Source of the DNA: Leyella stercorea DSM 18206
Lineage (GTDB): Bacteria; Bacteroidota; Bacteroidia; Bacteroidales; Bacteroidaceae
Length of the DNA: 64,000 nucleotides
NCBI RefSeq assembly: GCF_000235885.1
Contig: NZ_JH379375.1
Span: 1 to 64,000 of the forward strand
Direction: 5' to 3'
The notes under the pieces were generated by a model. That model saw only the letters and a list, made by a program, of their open reading frames with translations. It was not told the DNA's origin and did not search any database. The translations under genes and the position numbers were made by a program. Shown one piece after another: positions 25,682 through 33,054 of this stretch. Numbering within the stretch: the stretch's first letter is position 1; each line of letters opens with the position of its first letter.

Positions 25682-25884
25682 TATCTGTTGCTTCTGATTT
25701 CTAATGTTATATCCATATATGACCGCTTGCCGTCTATATAGTCTGCATAGAGTATTTCTTCGCTTCTGCCTTTCAGAATATGGCACTTACCGCACAGCTC
25801 ACAGTTGTGCAGACATCTCCATTCATTCAGAACGTAATCCAAACGTTCCTCTCGTGTAGATGATTCAATAGAGGGTGTGCTCAT
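25681..25884 (-). CDS. Small hypothetical protein with CxxCGKC motif
   Basis: A 67-residue protein with CLHNCELCGKCHIL in the middle, a likely zinc site. Start chosen at 25884 (MSTPS), which overlaps the upstream gene by 20 bp. It ends in TAATG shared with the DUF4186 start, indicating coupling. Confidence 0.45.
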   Translation of the reverse strand: MSTPSIESSTREERLDYVLNEWRCLHNCELCGKCHILKGRSEEILYADYIDGKRSYMDITLEIRSNR

Positions 25885-26110
25885 AATCAGTGTCTCCCAC
25901 AGCGTGGTCAATCAGTGCCTGAAACTCTTCTTCCGTATAGTCTTCTTCCCAACCATACGTTACGTCCTTTATGCCCAAAGTAAACCCTAATGCCTCAGAA
26001 TAGGATATGCCAATTTCAGCTGCAAGGTCTCTTGCCGCTTGAAAAATCTGCTCTTCTTTGCTTAAGGGCAGTTGTTTCGCTTTCTTATGTTTTTTCTTTG
26101 GTTTCCCCAT
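25865..26110 (-). CDS. Small hypothetical protein
   Basis: An 81-residue protein with a very basic N-terminus (MGKPKKKHKKAKQ) and an acidic C-terminal half. The middle (LAAEIGISYSEALGFTLG) is predicted helical. No family recognised. Lies 14 bp after the DUF6155 gene. Confidence 0.5.
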   Translation of the reverse strand: MGKPKKKHKKAKQLPLSKEEQIFQAARDLAAEIGISYSEALGFTLGIKDVTYGWEEDYTEEEFQALIDHAVGDTDYEHTLY

Positions 26111-26124
26111 TTGAGTATATTCGT

Positions 26125-26700
26125 TTAATAATCAGCGTTGATGGGCATCTTGAAATTCCTGTATTTCTTTCGGAGTTCCTCATTTTGCGCCTTCATTTCC
26201 TCATACATATCATTCAGTGCGTCAGGAAATCCCCATCCACAAGGGCTTGCCCAACGAAGGCATTGCTTGATTCGGGAATCATACTTGTCCCAAAGGTCAT
26301 AAAGCACGATGTGGCGCAATGTCTTGTCGAAATTACTCTCAACAGAATCATAGAATTGCTCCCACATGTCTCCATAGTCATAAGTGAACTGACAGGCATT
26401 CTCCATATAGAACACCATCAATTCTGCGACTGAATCTTCCGAAGGCTTCAGTTTCTTGAAGTCGGACAATGCCTTGCGGCACACTGAGAAGCGTGTCTTT
26501 GGCTCTCTGTTTCTGCTCGGATAGAACTCTTCCCGTATGATGTGCTTATACTCTTCCAGCTTCTGGCCCTCATTCGGCTCTGCATAGAAGTCAAGATATT
26601 CCTTTGCCTCTTTCCGTGCAGAATAAAGTTCCAATACCATTTTTATTATTTCACTCTTGTCCATGGACATGAGGACAGACTTTAATTTAGATTTTGACAT
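26125..26700 (-). CDS. DUF6155 family protein
   Basis: A 191-residue helical, charged protein. KSKLKSVLMSMDKSEIIKMV at the start, then EYLDFYAEPN and a region of aromatic residues (FTYDYGDMWEQFYDSVE) are typical of this Bacteroidales family. Function unknown. It follows the thioredoxin gene by 10 bp. Confidence 0.6.
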   Translation of the reverse strand: MSKSKLKSVLMSMDKSEIIKMVLELYSARKEAKEYLDFYAEPNEGQKLEEYKHIIREEFYPSRNREPKTRFSVCRKALSDFKKLKPSEDSVAELMVFYMENACQFTYDYGDMWEQFYDSVESNFDKTLRHIVLYDLWDKYDSRIKQCLRWASPCGWGFPDALNDMYEEMKAQNEELRKKYRNFKMPINADY

Positions 26701-26710
26701 TTCTGCTCTT

Positions 26711-27010
26711 TTATCTTAAAAACGGGTCAATCGTTGCCAGCAACTCTGATTTCTGCATCACACCGCTCGTCCTCCACAACACTTCGCCGCGTCTGAACAG
26801 CATCAATGTGGGCACAGACTGTATGCCATACTGACTTGCAGTCACCCCATACTTGTCCACATCTACCTTGATGATGCGGATTCTGTCACCCAACACTTCC
26901 TTCACCTGCTCAAGGATGGGGTGCATCATCTTGCATGGCTGGCACCAGGTGGCGAAGAAATCGACCAAGACAAGTTGGTCACTTGATATAACGTCTTTGA
27001 ATGTTTCCAT
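26711..27010 (-). CDS. trxA: Thioredoxin
   Basis: A 99-residue thioredoxin with the whole fold. The active site is ATWCQPCKMMHPI, a CxPC variant with Gln instead of Gly in the second position (WCQPC); the cis-Pro region is QSVPTLMLFRRGE. It reduces protein disulfides in the cytoplasm. First gene of the minus-strand cargo operon of the element. The CQPC variant differs from the usual CGPC and could change redox potential. Confidence 0.85.
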   Translation of the reverse strand: METFKDVISSDQLVLVDFFATWCQPCKMMHPILEQVKEVLGDRIRIIKVDVDKYGVTASQYGIQSVPTLMLFRRGEVLWRTSGVMQKSELLATIDPFLR

Positions 27011-27127
27011 TACGATTTTCTGTAAAATTATGCTATTTTCTTTCCTGTTATCTTACAATACTGCCCTGCAAATGTTAAAATCGAGAAGAATTCAATGAAA
27101 AACCTTCGTTATTTCAAAGAATATTCG

Positions 27128-27207
27128 TACCTTTGCAGCGCTCATCTATAGATAGAAGGAGTTTCGAGACCCGGTTGCCTTTGATGCAATTCGGGTCTTG
27201 CGTTTTA
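27128..27207 (+). ncRNA. Candidate small RNA between convergent and divergent genes
   Basis: A strong -7 box (TACCTTTGC, 27128-27136) on the plus strand is followed only 30 bp later by a terminator-like hairpin (AGACCCG at 27167-27173, CGGGTCT at 27192-27198, then TTGCGTTTTATAG). There is no room for a gene. It predicts a transcript of about 60-70 nt. The hairpin also sits at the end of the minus-strand gene at 27205. Confidence 0.45.
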
Positions 27208-27741
27208 TAGTGGTGTCTGCAATCTCTTTTTCATCTTCTTTTCCAAAGCCTTTAGTCCATACTCTTTGTTAAGATGGTATGCTGTCAACAGATAGAATCC
27301 GTTGCTACGTTGTTGTTCCAAGACAATAACATACTTTTCCACTTTATCATAGATGTATGTTTTCTTGACCTTACGCTTTTTGCCGTCCCTCTCTTCTATG
27401 GTAAATACATCCAGATTGTCTGGTGTCAATTCTCTCACATGGTGATTTATCCAATGAAGCCTTTGTGAACGAGCCATCTCGAATACTCGCTTTGGATAAG
27501 TCGTACCGTCTTCGTTCTCAACCATGATTTCTTCACAGGTAAGATGCTTGAACAATCTTGCCATGTCAATCTCGCCATCTGTCTTTATAGGATAGATGCG
27601 CCACCCTCTGAATGAGAATTGACAGTTATCTTCTATATCACGCTTGAATATTGCATGAAGATCATGCTCTCTTTCTCGTTCACTGAGATATGCCAGTTCC
27701 AGCAGCTCAGGGTATTTCTTGATAATATTCAAACTGCTCAT
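27205..27741 (-). CDS. Hypothetical protein, possible RelE/PBECR-like fold
   Basis: A 178-residue protein. The C-terminal part (IYDKVEKYVIVLEQQRSNGF, then YLLTAYHLNKEYG) resembles the end of RelE-like nuclease folds found in phage and MuF-type toxins, where the substrate-related His/Arg and final strand are similar. The middle holds RSQRLHWINHHVRE. The similarity is weak and judged by eye. It is the distal gene of a two-gene unit with DUF3800, 3 bp apart. Confidence 0.45.
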   Translation of the reverse strand: MSSLNIIKKYPELLELAYLSEREREHDLHAIFKRDIEDNCQFSFRGWRIYPIKTDGEIDMARLFKHLTCEEIMVENEDGTTYPKRVFEMARSQRLHWINHHVRELTPDNLDVFTIEERDGKKRKVKKTYIYDKVEKYVIVLEQQRSNGFYLLTAYHLNKEYGLKALEKKMKKRLQTPL

Positions 27742-27744
27742 TGG

Positions 27745-28428
27745 CTATTTCAGTGCGATAAAAAACAAATTAAACTTCTTTCTAAATTTGGGAGTTGTGG
27801 TGTTGAGACTGATATTACTGTGTTTTTTTATCTTTTCAATCAGCTTCATTTTGGCTCTCACCCTTCCTTCAACTTCTCCCTTTTCATATCTAAGGTTGTA
27901 GTTGATGGCTCCCATTAGAACATCTGCCAATTGGATGAAGACACTTTCGTGTGAACGTATAAACTGAAACCTGCCAATGGAAGAGTTGTATTCCATTATT
28001 TTTCTGAGCCTCTCCAGCTTATCGCTACTGCATGTGTCCTTGATATCCATATATATGTTATATGTATAATCCATGTCCATCTTGTGATGCAGCAATTGGT
28101 AGTACATGCGAAAGTAGAAATCATTAAACGTATAGTCTTCTCGTTTCTCGTCAATCTGACTCTTGTCAACAACCACAGCCCTAAATTCCATGTCATTCAT
28201 AAAGAACCAGTCTATAAGCTCTGCATAGACTTTATACGTGGCCTCGTGGACATTTGTCCATTTCAGCTCATCACTATAGCCGTGCTTCTTCTTAATATCT
28301 TTTATGGCATCTTTTGCCATGCGGATTTGTGTGTATGCTATACTTGTACATCCCAAAAGCATGTAGGGATGACCGTCATGCACCATGTGGGTGCTTTCAT
28401 CACAGTAGATGTTGAATGTCTTATTCAT
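27745..28428 (-). CDS. DUF3800 domain protein
   Basis: A 227-residue protein of the RNase H-like DUF3800 family: NIYCDESTHMV at the start carries the first acidic residues, VVVDKS in the centre and HESVFIQLADVLMGAINYNL near the end carries the later Asp. DUF3800 proteins are frequent in defence islands and next to prophages; their substrate is unknown. Lies between the inactive serine recombinase and the RelE-like gene, same strand. Confidence 0.7.
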   Translation of the reverse strand: MNKTFNIYCDESTHMVHDGHPYMLLGCTSIAYTQIRMAKDAIKDIKKKHGYSDELKWTNVHEATYKVYAELIDWFFMNDMEFRAVVVDKSQIDEKREDYTFNDFYFRMYYQLLHHKMDMDYTYNIYMDIKDTCSSDKLERLRKIMEYNSSIGRFQFIRSHESVFIQLADVLMGAINYNLRYEKGEVEGRVRAKMKLIEKIKKHSNISLNTTTPKFRKKFNLFFIALK

Positions 28429-28444
28429 TGTATCTGTTTTTTGT

Positions 28445-29068
28445 TTATTCTTTATTCCTTTTCTTCAGCGGTCCACTATGAGGTCCACGGTTCAGCGTCA
28501 CACCATGCTTGTTGAGTATGCGGAACACGGAACTTCGGCTTGTGAAGCCGCTGATGGCAAAGATGTCATCTATGCTGTGCCCCTCGTTGTACATGTTCAC
28601 GATATTCTTCTCACGCTCCAGTTTCGACAGTGCCCTTTCCGACTTCTTGGGCGGCCGGATATTCTGTTGCAGATGGATGATGTGTGCCGATGCCTTGCGC
28701 AGCACGGCACACTCCTCAGAGAGTGACCCGAACATACGGATGACCTGTGAGGGCTTGGTGTCGGGGAAAAGTTCGTCAAACGTATCGATGCGGTCTTGGA
28801 TGGAGATGATGCGAACCACCTTCACACGGCAGTATTCTATGAATGTAGCCAGTTCACGGGTGCCACGCAGTGCGTTACTGAACCTCGACACCACCAGCTC
28901 GTCGCCGCGCTCCAGACTCGATATGAGCTGCTTCCACATCGGGCGCAGCCTCTCGTGTTCGGACAGTTCCTCTATCACCTGAACACAGCCGTATTGCTGC
29001 ATCCAAGCCTTGTCTTCTGCATACTCTTCGCCATTGGTGGCGATAAAGATGTAACCTACTTTTGCCAT
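28445..29068 (-). CDS. Serine-recombinase homologue lacking catalytic residues
   Basis: A 207-residue protein with the layout of small resolvases: N-terminal catalytic fold, long helix, C-terminal HTH (SIDDIFAISGFTSRSSVFRI). The catalytic core is degenerate. Where active enzymes have YARVST, this has YIFIAT, so the nucleophilic Ser is Ala and the Arg is Phe. LDRLGR is replaced by FSNALR, losing another Arg. It should bind DNA without cutting it, as a repressor or architectural protein. Its own promoter region (29099-29313) is full of operator-like repeats. Confidence 0.75.
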   Translation of the reverse strand: MAKVGYIFIATNGEEYAEDKAWMQQYGCVQVIEELSEHERLRPMWKQLISSLERGDELVVSRFSNALRGTRELATFIEYCRVKVVRIISIQDRIDTFDELFPDTKPSQVIRMFGSLSEECAVLRKASAHIIHLQQNIRPPKKSERALSKLEREKNIVNMYNEGHSIDDIFAISGFTSRSSVFRILNKHGVTLNRGPHSGPLKKRNKE

Positions 29069-29087
29069 ACTGTTGTACGCTATTAAA

Positions 29088-29219
29088 TGAAATCAAGTGC
29101 AAAGGTACACTATTTTTCCGAGAAACAATCATACTTGAACGAAAAATCATACTTAAACACGATAATTTGCCATTTTCTTTTCACTTGATTTCATTGAAAA
29201 TCATACTCGCAAGTATGAT
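29088..29219. promoter_or_regulatory. Divergent control region with operator-like repeats
   Basis: The minus-strand -7 box TACCTTTGC is at 29099-29107. Around it lie a 12-bp inverted repeat (TGAAATCAAGTG 29088-29099, CACTTGATTTCA 29182-29193), two direct repeats ATCATACTTRAAC (29128-29140 and 29146-29158) and a palindrome ATCATACT-CGCA-AGTATGAT (29200-29219). Probably the binding sites for the neighbouring recombinase-like protein. Confidence 0.6.
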
Positions 29220-29274
29220 ACACAAATAAGATTAAACTTACTGTCATTCTTGCAAATATATCGCTGAAACGCAT

Positions 29275-29283
29275 TAACTTTGC
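29275..29283 (+). promoter_or_regulatory. Promoter of the mobilisation operon
   Basis: TAACTTTGC on the plus strand, the -7 consensus, about 90 bp before the lipoprotein start. It is followed by TTTCAAAATCAGACTC (29291-29306), a possible operator also seen in related form near 54.83 kb. Confidence 0.6.
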
Positions 29284-29370
29284 ACCGTCAATTTCAAAAT
29301 CAGACTCAAAATAATGACAACAATGAAATATGAAACCCAACTTTTCGGAGGACAAACCAACCTCCATTGC

Positions 29371-30435
29371 ATGAAGCAAATATTGCATAATGCAAAATCA
29401 AACTCGCATGGCTGTATCAGACTTGCCATTTGTATTGCCACTGCGTTTGCCGTAGTCATGCTGACAGCATGTTCAGACGGAAACGGCACGAAGTCGTTCC
29501 ATTCGAGCGATGAAGCCATCAGAGAGTATCATGGCTTTCTGACCACTCTTCGACAGAACGGCAAGGTCTCAATTCAGACATTAGTTAAGATTGTCAACGA
29601 ATGGCGCGTGTTGGACGATTCCGTGACATCGTGCATCTCACGTGACACTGTCAGGAAAGCCCACTCATACCCGTTCACGGTATATCATGAGTTGAACGAC
29701 TCCATCCACATCGAGCTGTGCCGTATGGCGATGTCTAAGCAACGCACCTTTCACGACCTGCTCTATCTCAGAGAACAGACCTCTTCCCATGTTGGTGATG
29801 AGGAACTACAGCAAGCCGTGAAGGAAGCACAGCCGTTCTTCGCTTCCTTGGATAGCCTGCCTATATATAATAAAGGTGGTAAACAGGCGGTACTGAAGCG
29901 TTACCTGCTGTTCCTGCAAAAATCCGCCAAGCAAGGCATTCACGGCAAGGAAGACCTGCTCGCTTTCATCAAGGAAGAGCATTTGTATTTCAAATCCTTC
30001 CTGCAATACCTGCCGGATTTTGCTGACGATGACATCGGTGACATCAGACGAAACACCGAACACTGCTGTCGGGAGATACTCCGTGCCGCCGACCGCAAGG
30101 ATTTGTCCCACAAGGATGCAATGATATACCTCTCCATGCGCACCAACCACCGTCTGCTGCGCAACGCACAAGCGGCTATCGAGGATCTGAATAGTGGCAG
30201 GGTAAAGGACGAGCACACCATGCACGCCTACCTCCTGATGATGATGCAGCCGTTCATGACGATGGATGACCTTTCCGTGAGCGTGCTCTCCGACAAGGAC
30301 AAGGCAGACCTCTACAAAATAGCCGATGCGCTCCCCAAGGAGATGGACGGTCTGGCCAAGAAACTGCACCTCGACAAGCAACGCCTGTCGGATATGCCCA
30401 TGCTCATGATGAAGATTTATGTCACAAGATTATAA
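29371..30435 (+). CDS. Lipoprotein, mobilisation operon
   Basis: A 354-residue protein with a signal peptide and lipobox: a basic start, a hydrophobic stretch (LAICIATAFAVVML) and TACSDG, where Cys would be lipidated. I start it at 29371, the ATG that gives a normal signal peptide; the frame opens at 29314. The remainder is helical and charged, with no recognised domain. First gene of the operon that includes the relaxase, so it may act at the cell surface in transfer. Confidence 0.6.
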   Translation: MKQILHNAKSNSHGCIRLAICIATAFAVVMLTACSDGNGTKSFHSSDEAIREYHGFLTTLRQNGKVSIQTLVKIVNEWRVLDDSVTSCISRDTVRKAHSYPFTVYHELNDSIHIELCRMAMSKQRTFHDLLYLREQTSSHVGDEELQQAVKEAQPFFASLDSLPIYNKGGKQAVLKRYLLFLQKSAKQGIHGKEDLLAFIKEEHLYFKSFLQYLPDFADDDIGDIRRNTEHCCREILRAADRKDLSHKDAMIYLSMRTNHRLLRNAQAAIEDLNSGRVKDEHTMHAYLLMMMQPFMTMDDLSVSVLSDKDKADLYKIADALPKEMDGLAKKLHLDKQRLSDMPMLMMKIYVTRL

Positions 30436-30459
30436 ACACCCCAAACAGAGAATACGATT

Positions 30460-30906
30460 ATGTTAGAACAGTTTTGCGATGATTTCCTTGCCGTCGTGCC
30501 TTTGCAGTTGCCAGAACTGCTGGACAAGCGCAAGATGGAGAAGCCTGTCAAGTATGACGATTACGTGCTTCTTACTTTCCAGTTGAACACCCCTTTCACG
30601 ATAGAGGAGGTGATGGATATGCTCGAAGACGAGATGGAAATGATAATCCTCTATCACCACATTCCAAGCCGTCATACGGAGTTCGGACACAGCTGCTGTG
30701 CCTATTCCAACCCTTCTTTCGGACGGATGTTCAAGGTCAACGGCTCCACAGATGAGCGTGGCATGGTCAGCCAGATAAAAGTGACCATCTATGACTCGCT
30801 GGAGCACATGTCGGCAGATGTATGCCTCGACCTCAGTCTGCATTGCAAGAACGGGTTCTTCAAATACATGAAGCCCAAGGAGGAAGTCCTGCTCGACTTC
30901 ATTTGA
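30460..30906 (+). CDS. Hypothetical protein
   Basis: A 148-residue acidic protein without membrane segment. It has a mixed alpha/beta look (EEVMDMLEDEMEMIILYHH, then a His-containing loop SRHTEFGHSCCAYSN). No family recognised. Located 24 bp after the lipoprotein gene in the operon. Confidence 0.5.
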   Translation: MLEQFCDDFLAVVPLQLPELLDKRKMEKPVKYDDYVLLTFQLNTPFTIEEVMDMLEDEMEMIILYHHIPSRHTEFGHSCCAYSNPSFGRMFKVNGSTDERGMVSQIKVTIYDSLEHMSADVCLDLSLHCKNGFFKYMKPKEEVLLDFI

Positions 30907-30984
30907 AAGTTACATTTGCCAGATGACAGTCCTGTTCTACCGCAACAACGCTCCATTCTGTTGTCCACAACAAAGGCCAAAGTC

Positions 30985-31398
30985 ATGCCACAAGCTCCCG
31001 ACCATCTGATGAAGGAAACGCTTTACATGAAGATTATCCATCTTCTCGACCGTCACCGCACATGGCTGGAGATTGAGAGCATCGCCACTGTCCGCAACCA
31101 CACGATAGTCAGGAACGGCAGAATGACCGACATCCTCAGCCGTGTGCTTGTGGTCAAGGCCATCCACCATCATTTCCCCTACACGAGAGGGCAAGTGTGG
31201 CAGATAGCCGAGTACGACTTGGAACAGGCTATCAAGAGCCTTCGGACAACCGACGGAGCTTTCCGTCAGAGAATAATCAAGGGAGAACTGACACTGGAGG
31301 ATGTGGAGCGTATCATATCCACTGCCACACACGGTGTCGTCCAGCCCGACCTGAGTCCACTTCCATTATTCACATGCTATACATATTATGACAAGTAA
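30985..31398 (+). CDS. Hypothetical protein
   Basis: A 137-residue protein rich in His, Arg and Ile (IIHLLDRHRTWLEIE, KAIHHHFPYTRGQVWQ, LTLEDVERII). Start is uncertain; the frame is open to 30916. I took the inner ATG at 30985. Its stop overlaps the start of the next gene by 11 bp, which suggests coupling. Confidence 0.4.
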   Translation: MPQAPDHLMKETLYMKIIHLLDRHRTWLEIESIATVRNHTIVRNGRMTDILSRVLVVKAIHHHFPYTRGQVWQIAEYDLEQAIKSLRTTDGAFRQRIIKGELTLEDVERIISTATHGVVQPDLSPLPLFTCYTYYDK

Positions 31399-31882
31399 GA
31401 TACTGTTTCTCATCCTGATGTCAGCGTTCTTCTTTGTGACGATGATTCTGCACAGAAGCCGCAGACAGTTTATGACACGGTTCTATCTGCGCATGACCGC
31501 GCTTGTGACAGCAAGGAAGCTCTACCGGTTGATGCTGCTCATCCTGCTGTACGTGTTCCACTTCCTCTACCTCTGTGTACACTATAACGACATAGGCGTA
31601 GTGGCTTCCACCATAGCGTTTGCCATATTCTTTGTCTTTATGGATGTGGAGAGGTGGCTACAGCGTCTGCACGAGGAGCGGACACCCTTCTGCATCGCCG
31701 CGTTGGCGGCAGTGGTGTTTGTCTTCACTCCTCATCTGTTCACGCTTGCTGTCACCATCTCCTTTGTCCTTCTGGCATCACTGTTCTATCCCTCGCGCAT
31801 AGTCATATCGCTGTGGAAGAACAAGGCTGACCGCAAGATGCTCCTCGAAGACACAGAAATGCTCATCATATACTACTATTAA
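31388..31882 (+). CDS. Membrane protein
   Basis: A 164-residue protein with about four to five transmembrane helices (ILFLILMSAFFFVTMILH, LILLYVFHFLYLCVH, STIAFAIFFVFMDV, ALAAVVFVFTPHLF). The tail is acidic and aromatic. No known domain. It lies in the mobilisation operon two genes upstream of the relaxase. Confidence 0.55.
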   Translation: MTSKILFLILMSAFFFVTMILHRSRRQFMTRFYLRMTALVTARKLYRLMLLILLYVFHFLYLCVHYNDIGVVASTIAFAIFFVFMDVERWLQRLHEERTPFCIAALAAVVFVFTPHLFTLAVTISFVLLASLFYPSRIVISLWKNKADRKMLLEDTEMLIIYYY

Positions 31883-31961
31883 GTATCACCTGTATCATGC
31901 CGTTCCTTTTGTATAATGGAGCTGGCGACAAACAACAGTATTCACCAAACAGATTATTGAA

Positions 31962-32846
31962 ATGAAGAAACAGAAACATAGAACGAGTTCCGGCAAGATG
32001 TCTGAACGGATGTCCCTGTTGGAGTTCTTGAAAGAGAGGTCCGGGATAAGGCTGTCGAAGCTCGAAGCCTACCTTGACCTTGTAGACAAGGCTTCTGTAC
32101 AGTACATCCCCAAGGATCTGTGCAAGCAGGAGTTCAGCCTGTCCAACGGGCAGTTTGTAATCACCATTACCGAACTGGCAGGATGCTGGCATTGGCACCG
32201 CGCCACTGTCCGCACCTTCATCGAGCAGTTGGAGAAGATGAACCAGATTTCCGTCACCCGTCTCACGAAGAGCCAAATCATCACCATCCCGATGTTGGCT
32301 GAGACACCTGCCGTTTCTCCGATTGACGCAGCCTTGGATGTGTTCCGCCAGAAGATGTGTACCGCATTGGACGAATGGCGAAGCGGCAAGATGTCCGCAT
32401 CGGCTTGCGCCTCGGAATGTGAACAACTCTACGAAGATGCAACAGAGGAAGTAGCCATTATCTTGCAGAAAGCCGACAATGGCAATTCAATTGGCAAGGT
32501 GCCATGCGGAAGAAACATTCCCGAATCTGTAGGACACGCCTTTTGTATGACTGCACTCACAGCTGTCTGCGAAGCCACCTTCCATCAGGTGCTTTCGCAG
32601 GAAACAGATAACGCCCTCGTTACCTCCCTTCTTCCCTTCTTTTACAAAGACCTGGGAGGAGACTGGCTCTCATTCATCGAGGCGGCAAAGGCAATATCAG
32701 AATTGGCATTGGATGGCAGCTCACCAGCCTTGCATCAGGAAAGCGCAGCCATCAAGTCACAGTTTCAGTCACTCTGCCGACCGTTCCTTGCCATTGTAGC
32801 CAACCAAGAGGGCTCCTGTCCATCAAAAGGCTGTATTAACCTCTAA
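31962..32846 (+). CDS. Hypothetical protein with winged-helix-like N-terminus
   Basis: A 294-residue protein. Residues around 50-100 (SNGQFVITITELAGCWHWHR, TVRTFIEQLEKMNQISVTRL) look like a winged helix. The second half is helical and Ala/Ser-rich (MSASACASECEQLYEDATEE). Position directly upstream of oriT and relaxase suggests an oriT-binding accessory protein, an inference only. Confidence 0.5.
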   Translation: MKKQKHRTSSGKMSERMSLLEFLKERSGIRLSKLEAYLDLVDKASVQYIPKDLCKQEFSLSNGQFVITITELAGCWHWHRATVRTFIEQLEKMNQISVTRLTKSQIITIPMLAETPAVSPIDAALDVFRQKMCTALDEWRSGKMSASACASECEQLYEDATEEVAIILQKADNGNSIGKVPCGRNIPESVGHAFCMTALTAVCEATFHQVLSQETDNALVTSLLPFFYKDLGGDWLSFIEAAKAISELALDGSSPALHQESAAIKSQFQSLCRPFLAIVANQEGSCPSKGCINL

Positions 32847-32917
32847 TAATCACCGTACAACGCTTCTTCTTTTCTACTGGCACAGTGTTTACACGTCTGC
32901 CATTGCTGTAAAATAAT

Positions 32918-32983
32918 CGGGCTTGCCCGTTGGTCGGAAATGAGGGAATTTGGGTAGCCTAATACCCCTCTTGGTCTCCGACC
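32918..32983. other. oriT: Candidate origin of transfer (oriT)
   Basis: Between 32847 and 33054 there is no gene but a nest of inverted repeats: CGGGC-TT-GCCCG (32918-32929), an outer pair GGTCGGA (32932-32938) and TCCGACC (32977-32983), and inside it GGGTA (32952-32956) and TACCC (32963-32967). MobV relaxases nick at sites just upstream of their own gene, as here. Confidence 0.55.
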
Positions 32984-33054
32984 ATCGGGAGGCTGTCCTT
33001 ACAAGCAGCAAGCTGGAGACAGGAGAGTTGTACACACATAAAAGGAAATAGGTT

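Noticed and set aside
28445-29068. Active resolvase/integrase of the element
   Set aside because: The catalytic serine and two arginines are replaced; it cannot be counted as the integrase.
29806-30381. 191-codon minus-strand frame
   Set aside because: Shadow of the lipoprotein gene; no signal of its own.
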